DNA of 64,000 bases, from positions 3,844,001 through 3,908,000 of the forward strand of contig NZ_CP023202.1 of the NCBI RefSeq assembly GCF_000220705.2. Direction: 5' to 3'. This document shows, one piece after another, positions 1-8,066 of the stretch. Source of the DNA: Streptomyces xinghaiensis S187 (GTDB lineage: Bacteria; Actinomycetota; Actinomycetes; Streptomycetales; Streptomycetaceae). Under the pieces are notes generated by a model that saw only the letters and a program-made list of their open reading frames with translations, did not search any database and was not told where the DNA came from. Within the stretch, counting starts at the first letter, position 1, and the number at the start of each line of letters is the position of its first letter. The position numbers and the translations under genes are program-made.

Positions 1-229
1 CCCGGGTGCCGGTCTGCTGCCGGACCAGCGCGAGGATCACCAGACCGCACAGCGCCAGCAGGATGACCAGGGCGCCGACGCGCACCGCTCTGCTCTCCCA
101 GAGCGCCCGGCGCGGCCGGTAGCGCCACTGCGCACGGTCGGGCACGGCGTCGAACCGGGGACGCGGCTGGTACTCCGGCACCGGCGGCTGCGCGGGACCG
201 GGCCGCTGCGGGGGTGGGGACGGGTGCAT
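1..229 (-). CDS. Membrane protein, N-terminal part only (gene runs off the left edge)
   Basis: An open frame reads from an ATG at 229 to the window edge, so only about 76 residues are visible. It begins with a Pro/Gln-rich cytosolic stretch (starting MHPSPPPQRPG), then basic residues (RPRRALWESRAVR) and one hydrophobic helix rich in Leu, Val and Ile at about residues 52-70. That fits the N-terminus of an integral membrane protein. It lies 45 bases downstream of trmB in the same direction, so it is probably the third gene of lhgO-trmB-X. In several streptomycetes a PrsW-type intramembrane protease sits next to trmB, from memory; nothing visible here proves that identity. Confidence 0.55.
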   Translation of the reverse strand, partial: MHPSPPPQRPGPAQPPVPEYQPRPRFDAVPDRAQWRYRPRRALWESRAVRVGALVILLALCGLVILALVRQQTGTR

Positions 230-274
230 CCACCGACCCTAACGAGACCGGCCCGGCGGTGCGGCGGCCTTCGG

Positions 275-1093
275 TCAGCGGCGGCGGAACAGGACGTCGT
301 GGACGCGGTGCCCCTTGCCGAGACCGGCGTTCTCGAACTTCGTCACCGGACGGAACGCGGGCCGGGGGGCGTAGCCGCCGCCGGGCACGGTGTTCTCCAG
401 CTCGGGGCAGGCGGTCAGCACCTCCAGCATCTGCTCGGCGTACGGCTCCCAGTCGGTCGCGCAGTGGAACAGCGCGCCCGGCCGCAGCCGGTCCGCGGCC
501 AGCGTGACGAACTCCGGCTGGATCAGCCGGCGCTTGTGGTGCCGCTTCTTGGGCCAGGGGTCCGGGAAGAACACCCGCAGGCCCGCCAGGGCGCCCGGCT
601 CGATCATCTCCCGCAGCAGGATGATCGCGTCGCCGTTGGCCACCCGGATGTTCGTCAGCCCCTCGCGCTCGGCGAGCGCCAGCAGATTGCCCTGGCCGGG
701 GGTGTGCACGTCGGCGGCGAGTATGCCGGTGCCGGGATCGTCGGCGGCCATCCGCGCGGTGGCCTCCCCCATGCCGAAGCCGATCTCCAGCACCACGGGC
801 AGGCCGCCGAACAGGGCGTCGAGGTCGAGCGTGGACCGCCCGTCGATGTCCAGGCCCCGCGTCGGCCAGAGCCGGCGCAGCGCCTCTCCCTGCCCGGCTG
901 TCACGCGCCCGCGGCGCGGCCGGAAGCTCCGGATCCGGCGCTCGTGGTGCGACCCGGCCGGGTCGACCGCGGGGCCTTCGGGGAACAGCAGCCTCCGCTC
1001 GGAGCGGTTCGCCTGCCGCGGGGCGGCCTCGGTGCGGGTGGCGCCGTGCGGATCGGGCACCGGCGGGGACGTGTGGTTACGGGAATCGGACAC
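275..1093 (-). CDS. trmB: tRNA (guanine-N7-)-methyltransferase TrmB
   Basis: This enzyme makes 7-methylguanosine at position 46 of the tRNA variable loop, using S-adenosylmethionine. The SAM-binding motif I is EIGFGMGE at about residues 103-110. The family signature FPDPWPKKRHHKRRL is at about 176-190, followed by the RL(I/V)xPEF segment. A Streptomyces-type basic, disordered N-terminal extension of about 60 residues precedes the Rossmann fold. I chose the GTG at 1093 (272 aa) because GGAGG lies four bases upstream; a start at 1123 would add ten residues but has no such site. It is 104 bases downstream of lhgO on the same strand. Identification is firm; only the start is open. Confidence 0.93.
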   Translation of the reverse strand: MSDSRNHTSPPVPDPHGATRTEAAPRQANRSERRLLFPEGPAVDPAGSHHERRIRSFRPRRGRVTAGQGEALRRLWPTRGLDIDGRSTLDLDALFGGLPVVLEIGFGMGEATARMAADDPGTGILAADVHTPGQGNLLALAEREGLTNIRVANGDAIILLREMIEPGALAGLRVFFPDPWPKKRHHKRRLIQPEFVTLAADRLRPGALFHCATDWEPYAEQMLEVLTACPELENTVPGGGYAPRPAFRPVTKFENAGLGKGHRVHDVLFRRR

Positions 1094-1197
1094 AATGCCT
1101 CCGATTCTACGGCGGCCCCGCACCCGCCCGGGCGCCGACCGGGGCCGGAACCCCCGCAGCCGGCGGACGGGTCCGACGCGCCGAGCGGCGGGCAGCC

Positions 1198-2415
1198 CTA
1201 CACCCGCACCATGCCCAGGGCGGCCAGGGCCCGCCGCGCCACCTCGCGTCCGATCGGCAGCGAAGCCGTGGCGGCGGGGGAGGGCGCGTTCAGCACATGG
1301 ACGGTCCGGGGCGCCTCGGCGAACAGGAAATCGTCCACCAGACCGCCGTCCGGCAGCACCGCCTGTGCGCGGACCCCCGCCGGCGCCGGCACCAGATCCG
1401 CGGGGGACACCTCGGGCAGCATCCGCCGCACCGCCTCCGTGAAGGCCCTCTTCGAGAGCGAGCGGCGCAGCTCACCGGCGCCGTACCGCCAGTGGCGGCG
1501 GGCTATCCGCCAGGAACCGGGGAACGCCAGCGTCCCGGCCAGCTCGGCGGGGCGCAGGGTCCGCCAGTCATAGCCCTCGCGGGCCAGTGCGGGGACGGCG
1601 TTGGGGCCGATGTGCACATGGCCGTCGAGGCCCCGGGTGAGATGGACGCCCAGGAACGGGAACGCCGGGTCCGGCACCGGATAGACCAGGCCCCGGACCA
1701 GCCCGGCCCGGCTCGGCGCCAGTGCGTAGTACTCCCCGCGGAAGGGGACGATCCGCATGCCCGGCTCGTCACCGGCCAGCCGCGCCACCCGGTCGCTGTG
1801 CAGCCCCGCGCAGTTCACCAGGGCCCGGGCCCGCAGCACCGCGCCGTCTGCGGTGCGCACCGCGACCGACGAGGAGCGCCGGCCGACGGCCCGCACCTCG
1901 GCGCCGTACCGGATGCTCGCGCCCTCCTCCTCCGCCAGCCGGGCCAGCCGGCGGGCGACCGCCCCGTAATCGCACACCCCGGTGGAGCCGACATGGATCG
2001 CTGCCAGCCCCCGCACCGCCGGTTCCCGCTCCGCGATCTGCGCCGGCCCCAGCTCGCGCACCGGTATGCCGTGCTCCCGGCCGCGCTGCACCAGGGCGTG
2101 CAGCCGCGGCAGCTCCTCGCGTTCGGTGGCGACGATCAGCTTGCCGGTCACCTCGTACGGCAGGCCCTGCTCGGCACAGAACCGCACCATCTCCGCGGCG
2201 CCCCGCACCGCGAACCGCGCCTTCAACGAGCCCGGGCGGTAGTAGATGCCGCTGTGGATCACGCCGCTGTTGCGCCCCGTCTGGTGGAGCGCCGGGCCGG
2301 GCTCCTTCTCCAGCACGACCACCCGGGTGCCGGGCGCCGCACGCGTGATCGCGTACGCGGACGACAGCCCGACGATTCCGCCGCCGATCACCAGGACGTC
2401 GCAGTCGTACGACAC
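1198..2415 (-). CDS. lhgO: L-2-hydroxyglutarate oxidase (FAD-dependent)
   Basis: This is a DAO-type flavoprotein of 405 residues. Such enzymes oxidise L-2-hydroxyglutarate to 2-oxoglutarate, and in other bacteria pass electrons to the respiratory chain. The N-terminal dinucleotide fold is VLVIGGGIVGLSSAYA, followed by the family motif TGRNSGVIHSGIYY, in which the flavin-proximal residues lie. C-terminal segments such as the PSPAATASLPIG region match the LhgO end, which closes the FAD pocket. The GTG at 2415 is preferred over an upstream ATG at 2469 because GGGAGG precedes it by about nine bases and the extra 18 residues are low-complexity. It heads a same-strand run with trmB. Confidence 0.9.
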   Translation of the reverse strand: MSYDCDVLVIGGGIVGLSSAYAITRAAPGTRVVVLEKEPGPALHQTGRNSGVIHSGIYYRPGSLKARFAVRGAAEMVRFCAEQGLPYEVTGKLIVATEREELPRLHALVQRGREHGIPVRELGPAQIAEREPAVRGLAAIHVGSTGVCDYGAVARRLARLAEEEGASIRYGAEVRAVGRRSSSVAVRTADGAVLRARALVNCAGLHSDRVARLAGDEPGMRIVPFRGEYYALAPSRAGLVRGLVYPVPDPAFPFLGVHLTRGLDGHVHIGPNAVPALAREGYDWRTLRPAELAGTLAFPGSWRIARRHWRYGAGELRRSLSKRAFTEAVRRMLPEVSPADLVPAPAGVRAQAVLPDGGLVDDFLFAEAPRTVHVLNAPSPAATASLPIGREVARRALAALGMVRV

Positions 2416-2644
2416 CGCCCCACACCTCCCCGCTCGCGCTCCGCCTCTCCCGATGATGCCCTGGCCCACTGACAGCCACCCGAAACCTGCCGGCGGAGCT
2501 CCGCCGCCGGGTCCCCGAGGGGGAGATCGGCAAGACCGGCGAGATCCGGAGGTCCACGTTCGTCAGGGCGGTGTCCGTACCACCCCCGGGCCGGGGGCGT
2601 AGGCTTCCGTCCCCGTGCCGGTGACCGACGCCAGGGGTGCCCCG

Positions 2645-3460
2645 ATGAGCCGCTTGACGGTGAACGACGCCACGCTCCACTACGACGACTCCGGTCCGGC
2701 GGACGGCATACCGGTCGTCCTGGTGCACGGACACCCGTTCAACCGCACGCTGTGGGCTCCGCAGACCCGCGCGCTCACCGCGGCCGGGCACCGGGTGATC
2801 ACCCCCGACCTGCGCGGCTACGGGGACAGCGACGTCACGCCGGGCAAGGTGCTGCTCTCCCGCTTCGCGGACGACATCGCCGCGCTCCTGGACCACCTCG
2901 GCGTCGAGCGCGCGGTGGTCGGCGGCGTGTCCATGGGAGGCCAGATCGCCATGGAATTCCACCGCCGCCACCCGCGGAGGGTGCGGGCGCTGCTGCTGTC
3001 CGACACCTCGCCGTCCCCGGAAACGGCGGAGGGCAGACGCTTCCGCAACCGCCTGGCCGACCGGCTGCTCGCCGAGGGCATGGACGGTTACGCCGACGAC
3101 GTCATCGGCAAGATGCTCGCCTCCTACAACGTCACCGCCCTCCCCGACGCGGCCACACACGTCCTCGGCATGATGCGCGCCACCGACCCCCGAGGTGCCG
3201 CGGCCGCGCTGCGCGGGCGGGCGGAACGCCCCGACTACCGCGACACGCTCGCCGCCGTCGGGGTCCCCACCCTGGTCGTGGTCGGCGCGGACGACGTGTA
3301 CACCCCGGTCGCCGAGGCCGAGGCCATCAGCCGTCTCGTCCCGCGCGCCACGCTGAGCGTGATCGACGGGGCCGGGCACCTGCCGGGAGTCGAACAGCCC
3401 GAGCGCTTCAACGCCGTCCTGCTGGACTTCCTCCGCGCGCGGGTGTCCGCCCGCGCATGA
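2645..3460 (+). CDS. Alpha/beta hydrolase
   Basis: The product is a 271-residue single-domain alpha/beta hydrolase, probably cytosolic because no signal peptide is seen. The oxyanion region is VVLVHGHPFNRTLW. The nucleophile elbow is GVSMGG, the acid is probably in VGADDVYTP and the catalytic His is in DGAGHLPGVEQP, giving a complete Ser-Asp-His triad. The overall pattern resembles the esterase / haloperoxidase-like / 3-oxoadipate enol-lactonase branch, but the substrate cannot be read from sequence. An in-frame GTG at 2615 could add ten residues; the ATG at 2645 has AGGGG upstream and starts exactly at the conserved fold. It converges with the NsdA-like gene, 107 bases away. Confidence 0.85.
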   Translation: MSRLTVNDATLHYDDSGPADGIPVVLVHGHPFNRTLWAPQTRALTAAGHRVITPDLRGYGDSDVTPGKVLLSRFADDIAALLDHLGVERAVVGGVSMGGQIAMEFHRRHPRRVRALLLSDTSPSPETAEGRRFRNRLADRLLAEGMDGYADDVIGKMLASYNVTALPDAATHVLGMMRATDPRGAAAALRGRAERPDYRDTLAAVGVPTLVVVGADDVYTPVAEAEAISRLVPRATLSVIDGAGHLPGVEQPERFNAVLLDFLRARVSARA

Positions 3461-3567
3461 GGTGAGGTCTGTGCGGCCCCTGACGGGTCCGTACGGGCCC
3501 GCGCCCGGGTGGCCGGCTCCCGCTCACGAACGGTCCCGGCCCTCCCTTCGCTCCGTACGATCTCCGC

Positions 3568-5001
3568 CTAGGCCGGCGCCACCAGCAACGGCCGTGCCCG
3601 CTCCCGCAGTTCCGCCACGCGCGGCTCGTCCCCGTACGGCTCCAGCCGGTGCAGCAGGTCCCGCACATACTCGGTGGTCCGCGCCGAGGAGATCCGCCCG
3701 GCGACCTCCACCGCCCGCGTCCCCTGTGCGCACGCGGCGTCCAGGTTCCCGGATTCCAGTTCGGCGACCGCCGCGACGACCAGCCGCAGTCCGTGCGAGC
3801 GGACGAACTCCTCCGTCGGCTGCGAGAGCGCCTGCTCGGTGAAGCGCCGAACCTGCCGGGGCACCTTGAGGTCGCGGTAGCACTCCGCGGCGTCGGCCGC
3901 GAACCGCCCCTCGGAGTAGAACCCGAGCCAGTTGGGGTCCTGGTCGCCCGGCCGGGAGCGCTCGAGCCAGCCCTCGGAGGACCGCAGCGCGGCGCTGGCC
4001 GCGTGCGAGTCGCCGGCCTTGGCGTGGGCACGGGCCTCGACGAGCCGGAAGAAACTCATGGTGCGGGCGGTGGCCAGGCCGCGATTGCGTTCGACGGCGG
4101 CCTGGGCGAGGTCGACGCCCTCGTCGGCGAAGCCGCGGTAGGTGGCCTGGAGGCTCATGGAGGCCAGGACGTAGCCGCCCAGCGGCACATCGGCGGCGGC
4201 GCGCGCGAGCCGCAGCGCCTGGATGTAGTAGCGCTGGGCCGCCTCCTGCTGGCCGGTGTCGAAGGCCATCCAGCCGGCGAGCCGGGTGAGTTCGGCGGTC
4301 GCGCCGAACAGGGAGCGCCCGACCTCGTCGCTGTACGAACCGAGGAGCAGCGGCGCCGCGTCGACCCGCAGGCACTCGGGGACCATCGACGAACGCCAGT
4401 CACCGCCGCCGTACTTGGAGTCCCAGCGGCGGGCGTCCTCAGCGGCCTCGCGGAGCTTGGTGACGTCGCTGTGCCCGACGCGCTGCGGCGGGCCGTCGGC
4501 GGCGGCGGCCTCGGCCTCCTTCGGGTCGCGGGCGGCGTTGCTGTCGGCGGGCGTGATCAGCCAGCGCGAGGCGGGCGTCGCGTAGGCGCTGACGGCGAAC
4601 GATCCGGCCAGGCTCTGCCAGATGCCGCCGCTGCCGGCGCGGCGGCCGGCGAGATCGAGGCGGTAGAGCTCGGTGGCCGAGCGGACGGCGGCACCGACGG
4701 CGCGCGGGAAGGCGAGACCGACCTCGGGTGCGGGATCGGCGTCGGCCAGACCTATCTCGTGCAGCGGCACGGGGCGGCCGAGTTTGCTGCCGATGGCGGC
4801 GGCGATCAGATGCGGCGCGGCACCCTGCGGAACCATGCCCTTGGAGACCCATCTGGCCACCGAGGTCTTGTCGTAACGGAGCGTCAGACCGCGCTGTGCT
4901 CCGAGGTCGTTGACGCGGCGCGCCAAGCCGGCATTGCTGATGCCCGCGAGGGCGAGAACGGTGCCGAGCTTCTCGTTCGGCCCGCGTTGCTCCCTGGACA
5001 T
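3568..5001 (-). CDS. NsdA-family developmental regulator (sporulation-associated, TPR-like)
   Basis: The product is a 477-residue protein resembling NsdA of S. coelicolor, a negative regulator of differentiation and antibiotic production. Gene order suggests it is the paralogue often annotated sporulation-associated protein (SCO4114 type). Residues 10-85 form a helix-turn-helix-like region (LARRVNDLGAQRG ... KTSVARWVSKGM). From about residue 200 to the end the protein is all-helical, with TPR-like hairpins such as the one around AAQRYYIQALRLARAA. The frame stays open upstream to 5334, but the ATG at 5001 has GGGGTGG just before it and begins the conserved block. It is divergent from the asparagine-synthetase-like gene across a 620-base gap. 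The family match is confident; the DNA-binding role is inference. Confidence 0.82.
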   Translation of the reverse strand: MSREQRGPNEKLGTVLALAGISNAGLARRVNDLGAQRGLTLRYDKTSVARWVSKGMVPQGAAPHLIAAAIGSKLGRPVPLHEIGLADADPAPEVGLAFPRAVGAAVRSATELYRLDLAGRRAGSGGIWQSLAGSFAVSAYATPASRWLITPADSNAARDPKEAEAAAADGPPQRVGHSDVTKLREAAEDARRWDSKYGGGDWRSSMVPECLRVDAAPLLLGSYSDEVGRSLFGATAELTRLAGWMAFDTGQQEAAQRYYIQALRLARAAADVPLGGYVLASMSLQATYRGFADEGVDLAQAAVERNRGLATARTMSFFRLVEARAHAKAGDSHAASAALRSSEGWLERSRPGDQDPNWLGFYSEGRFAADAAECYRDLKVPRQVRRFTEQALSQPTEEFVRSHGLRLVVAAVAELESGNLDAACAQGTRAVEVAGRISSARTTEYVRDLLHRLEPYGDEPRVAELRERARPLLVAPA

Positions 5002-5621
5002 GAGCCACCCCTCGACACACCGACGGCCGCCCCGGCATAGGCACGGGGCATTCGTAAGCCCAGCGTAGTTGCCCACATCCCGACCGTTAAGGGGCGAAGT
5101 ACCGGATGGCGAGAATGTGGCCGTGACGGGGAGCGCGGCCGGGCCCGTGCCCCCGGGGTGTGCCGCCCTGCGCCCGGACGTGCGCGCTGTCCCGGCCAGC
5201 GCGAGAGCGCTTCCATGAGGAGCGCGTGGGTCGGCCCGCCGCACCGGATCCAGCGGGCCGGGGGGACCCCGTCGCCTCATTCCCCGCGGGCGGCGGGACG
5301 GTCCGGGAGACGCTGATCGTTTCCCGGACCGCACCGTTCCCGGCGGTGGCGCCCACCCGTACGGCCGCCCGAAGTTGGCTTGTTTTCGCCCTTCTCAACG
5401 GGGCGCATGGCGTGGGAGTGCGTGCTCCCTCAACCGCCCCTTGTGCGCCGTTCCCGTGGCAGCATGGAGCCTGACGGGACCCACATTGCCCCGGCCCGCG
5501 GCCAGTTGGCGGGCGCGCCGCTCCCGGAGCGTCGCCGGGCCGATGCCGGACCTGTCGGACTACTGTGCACGATGACTGCGTGCGGCGGGTACAGGGTTGC
5601 CCTCGGGCTGTGGAGGCGGCG
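5002..5621. promoter_or_regulatory. 620-base divergent intergenic region
   Basis: This gap separates the NsdA-like gene from the asparagine-synthetase-like gene and should hold promoters for both. No strong sigma-70-like pair is obvious. A 10-bp perfect inverted repeat is present (next entry). A short plus-strand frame at 5160-5474 has no clear ribosome site or recognisable product, so I do not call it a gene. Confidence 0.4.
5299..5331. repeat. Inverted repeat CGGTCCGGGA / TCCCGGACCG
   Basis: The 10-base arms at 5299-5308 and 5322-5331 are perfect inverted complements separated by 13 bases. The site lies about 300 bases upstream of both divergent genes. There is no T-tract, so an operator or cruciform is as likely as a terminator. 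Confidence 0.4.
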
Positions 5622-7772
5622 ATGCGGTGGTTGGTGGGGTGGAGCAGTGCCGCCGCAGGCGCTTCCCGCAGCGCGTGGAGCACGAACGGCGACGGCGGCG
5701 AGACCCCCGTCCACCCCGTGGGCTCCCAGCCGCTCTGGAGCGGCCCCGATCCGCTCTGGGCCGTCGGCGACTGGCGTCCCGACGAGATCCGCGTCGTCCA
5801 GGCCGACCCGTTCACCCGGATCGCGGTGCTCGGCTGCTGCGGCGCCACCGACGAGGAACTGCGCGTCGCCCTGTTCGCCGCCCGCGGCGGCGCCCTGCGC
5901 CATCTCACCGCCTGGCCGGGCGGGTACACCGCCGTCCTCCAGGTCGGCCGCCGCATCACCGTCACCGGCGATCTGGCCGGCGCCCGCCCCGTCTTCCACA
6001 CCCCCTGGCGCGGCGGCACCGCCTACGCCACCGCGGCCCTGCCGCTCGCCGACCTCGTCGAGGCACAGCTCGACGTCGGCCACCTCGCCGCGCTGCTCGC
6101 CTGCCCCGACTCCCCGGAGGCCCTGCGCGACGGCACCCCCTACATGGGCGTGAGACGGGTACCGCCCGGCCACGCCCTCGTCCTGCGCGACGGAGCCCGC
6201 GAGATCACCGGTTACGAGCCGACCGCCTCGCTCGCCGTCGCGGCGCCCCAACTCGACCCCGGCCAGGCCATCGACGGGGTGCGCGACGCCCTCGTCGAAG
6301 CCGTACGCGCCCGCCTCGCCGCCCCCCGCCACGCCCCGGAGGCCGAGCCGGCCGACCCGGGGCCCGTGCCCGGCATGGGCCCCGCGGAACGCCGCGCGGC
6401 GCGCGGGGCCCCCGCCCCCGGCATAGGCGCCGACCTCTCGGGCGGCAGCGCCTCCTCCACCCTCGCCCTCCTCGCCGCCGGACTCCCCGGCAACCCCGGC
6501 ACGATCCTCGGCCACCACGGCACCGGCGCCGGCGAGCGGCTGCTCGCCGTCACCTTCAACGACCTCGCCGCGGGCGGCGGCCGGGAGCGCGACGCCGAAC
6601 TGGAACGGGCCCGAAGCCTCGCCGCCAACCCCCGCCTCCACCACGTCGTCGTCGCCGGGGGCGAGGAGGCCCTGCCGTACGCCGGCCTCGACACCGTCTT
6701 CCTCACCGACGAGCCCGGCCCGTCCCTCGTCACCGCCGCCCGCCACCGGTACCGGCTCGCCGCGGGCAGCGCCGACCACATCGTCGGCCACGGCGCGCGC
6801 CAGGTCCTCGACGCCCACCCCGCCCGCCTCGCGGACCTGCTCCTCGACCGCCAACGGCGGCGGCTGCTCCGCCCGATGGCGGCCCTCGTCCGGGCCGACG
6901 GCCCCGGCGCCCAGTCGCTCTTCGTCCCCTTCACCGTCTACCGGGCGGCGCGCCGGCTCGCCCGTACGCCCTACCGCGAGGGCGTACGGGACGTGGCGGG
7001 GATGCTCCTGGAACGCCGCTTCACCGACGCGGGCGGCCACGGCGGCCAGATCCGCGGCCTTCCGGTGACGGCCGCCGACGCGGGTGCCGTCGACGCCTCC
7101 CTGGCCGCGCTCGCCTGGTGCCGTCCCGGCCCGGCGGCGCGCTGGCTGACGGGCGAGGCGCTCGCCGAGGTGTCGGTCCGCCTGCACGACGCGGCGTCCC
7201 GGCCCGGCACCGTCGAACGCCCGGGCGAGCGGCGCGCCAACGCCGCGCTCGCCCGGCACGCGGCCGACCACCGGGTCTTCGAACAAGCCGCCGAGATCAG
7301 AAACCAGCGGCTGCACGCACCCTTCCTCGACAACCAGGTCGTCCGTGCCTGCCGCGCGCTCCCCGAGGCGCTCCGCGTCCAACCGGGGGCGCGCGCCTCG
7401 GTGTTGCGCACCGTGCTGGCGGGTGCGGGCATCCACGACCTCCCTCCGGGCTGGGGAGCGCCCTCCCAGGCCTCCCAGGCGGCCTCCGTCCGGGCCGGGC
7501 TGCGCGCCTCGGTGGACGGGCTCGTGGCCCTCTTCGACGCACCGCTGCTGGCGGACGCGGGGCTGGTGGAGGCCCGGGTGGTGCGCAAGGCGCTGCGCGC
7601 GGCGGCTCAGGGCGAACCGGTACCGCTGGACGGCCTGGCCGAACTGGTCTCCACCGAGCTCTGGCTGCGCCGGCTGATCGCGCGCCGGGGGAGCTGCTGG
7701 ACGGGCTCGGAGGCGCCGCGGCAGCGTGCGGTGTCCGGAGGGGTGCCGGGGACCTCACGACCGGCTCTGTGA
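5622..7772 (+). CDS. Asparagine-synthetase-like protein with degenerate active sites
   Basis: The 716-residue product has the two-domain layout of AsnB and lasso-peptide cyclases. An N-terminal Ntn-glutaminase-like domain covers about 1-200 (GDLAGARPVFHTPW, VRRVPPGHALVLRDG), and a C-terminal ATP-pyrophosphatase-like domain follows. The Ntn nucleophile Cys at position 2 is absent (MRWLVGW). The pyrophosphate loop reads LSGGSASS at about 272-279 instead of SGGxDSS, so its Asp is missing. The usual acidic pair after the GHGARQ segment is also lost (VLDAHP). Ammonia release and ordinary ATP activation are therefore doubtful. GGAGG five bases before the ATG at 5622 decides the start. No lasso precursor or protease gene is adjacent. 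The function is unknown; a role beside the NsdA-like gene is inference. Confidence 0.75.
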   Translation: MRWLVGWSSAAAGASRSAWSTNGDGGETPVHPVGSQPLWSGPDPLWAVGDWRPDEIRVVQADPFTRIAVLGCCGATDEELRVALFAARGGALRHLTAWPGGYTAVLQVGRRITVTGDLAGARPVFHTPWRGGTAYATAALPLADLVEAQLDVGHLAALLACPDSPEALRDGTPYMGVRRVPPGHALVLRDGAREITGYEPTASLAVAAPQLDPGQAIDGVRDALVEAVRARLAAPRHAPEAEPADPGPVPGMGPAERRAARGAPAPGIGADLSGGSASSTLALLAAGLPGNPGTILGHHGTGAGERLLAVTFNDLAAGGGRERDAELERARSLAANPRLHHVVVAGGEEALPYAGLDTVFLTDEPGPSLVTAARHRYRLAAGSADHIVGHGARQVLDAHPARLADLLLDRQRRRLLRPMAALVRADGPGAQSLFVPFTVYRAARRLARTPYREGVRDVAGMLLERRFTDAGGHGGQIRGLPVTAADAGAVDASLAALAWCRPGPAARWLTGEALAEVSVRLHDAASRPGTVERPGERRANAALARHAADHRVFEQAAEIRNQRLHAPFLDNQVVRACRALPEALRVQPGARASVLRTVLAGAGIHDLPPGWGAPSQASQAASVRAGLRASVDGLVALFDAPLLADAGLVEARVVRKALRAAAQGEPVPLDGLAELVSTELWLRRLIARRGSCWTGSEAPRQRAVSGGVPGTSRPAL

Positions 7773-8066
7773 GGCGCTGAGCCGTTCCACAGGCTTGCCC
7801 GGCGGGCCCGCGGCCCGGACCGGGGCCCGGCCCCGGAGCCGTCCGCAGGATGGTGGGCCACCGGCCTGTACGGAGGCCGGTACCGAAGCCCGTACGCGGA
7901 GGGCGGGGCGCGCCGGTGCGCATGCTCCACACCGGGGAAGGCCGTTCGGCGCCGATACCGGCTCGCCCTCCCGCGCGCCGGGCGCCCGGCGGCCTCCGAG
8001 CTCGCCGCCGCCCGGCAGACGGCCACCGCGTCCGCCGCACCGGGCGGCACGCTCCCGGGCCACCGG

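Noticed and set aside
5430..7436. 668-residue open frame on the minus strand opposite the asparagine-synthetase-like gene
   Set aside because: It is a shadow of the high-G+C coding strand: Gly/Ala/Val/Arg-rich, no recognisable domain and no ribosome site, while the plus frame has clear family motifs.
5622..7772. Lasso peptide biosynthetic cluster
   Set aside because: There is only one cyclase-like protein, its active-site Asp is missing, and no precursor peptide, RRE/PqqD-like or transglutaminase-like protease gene is nearby.
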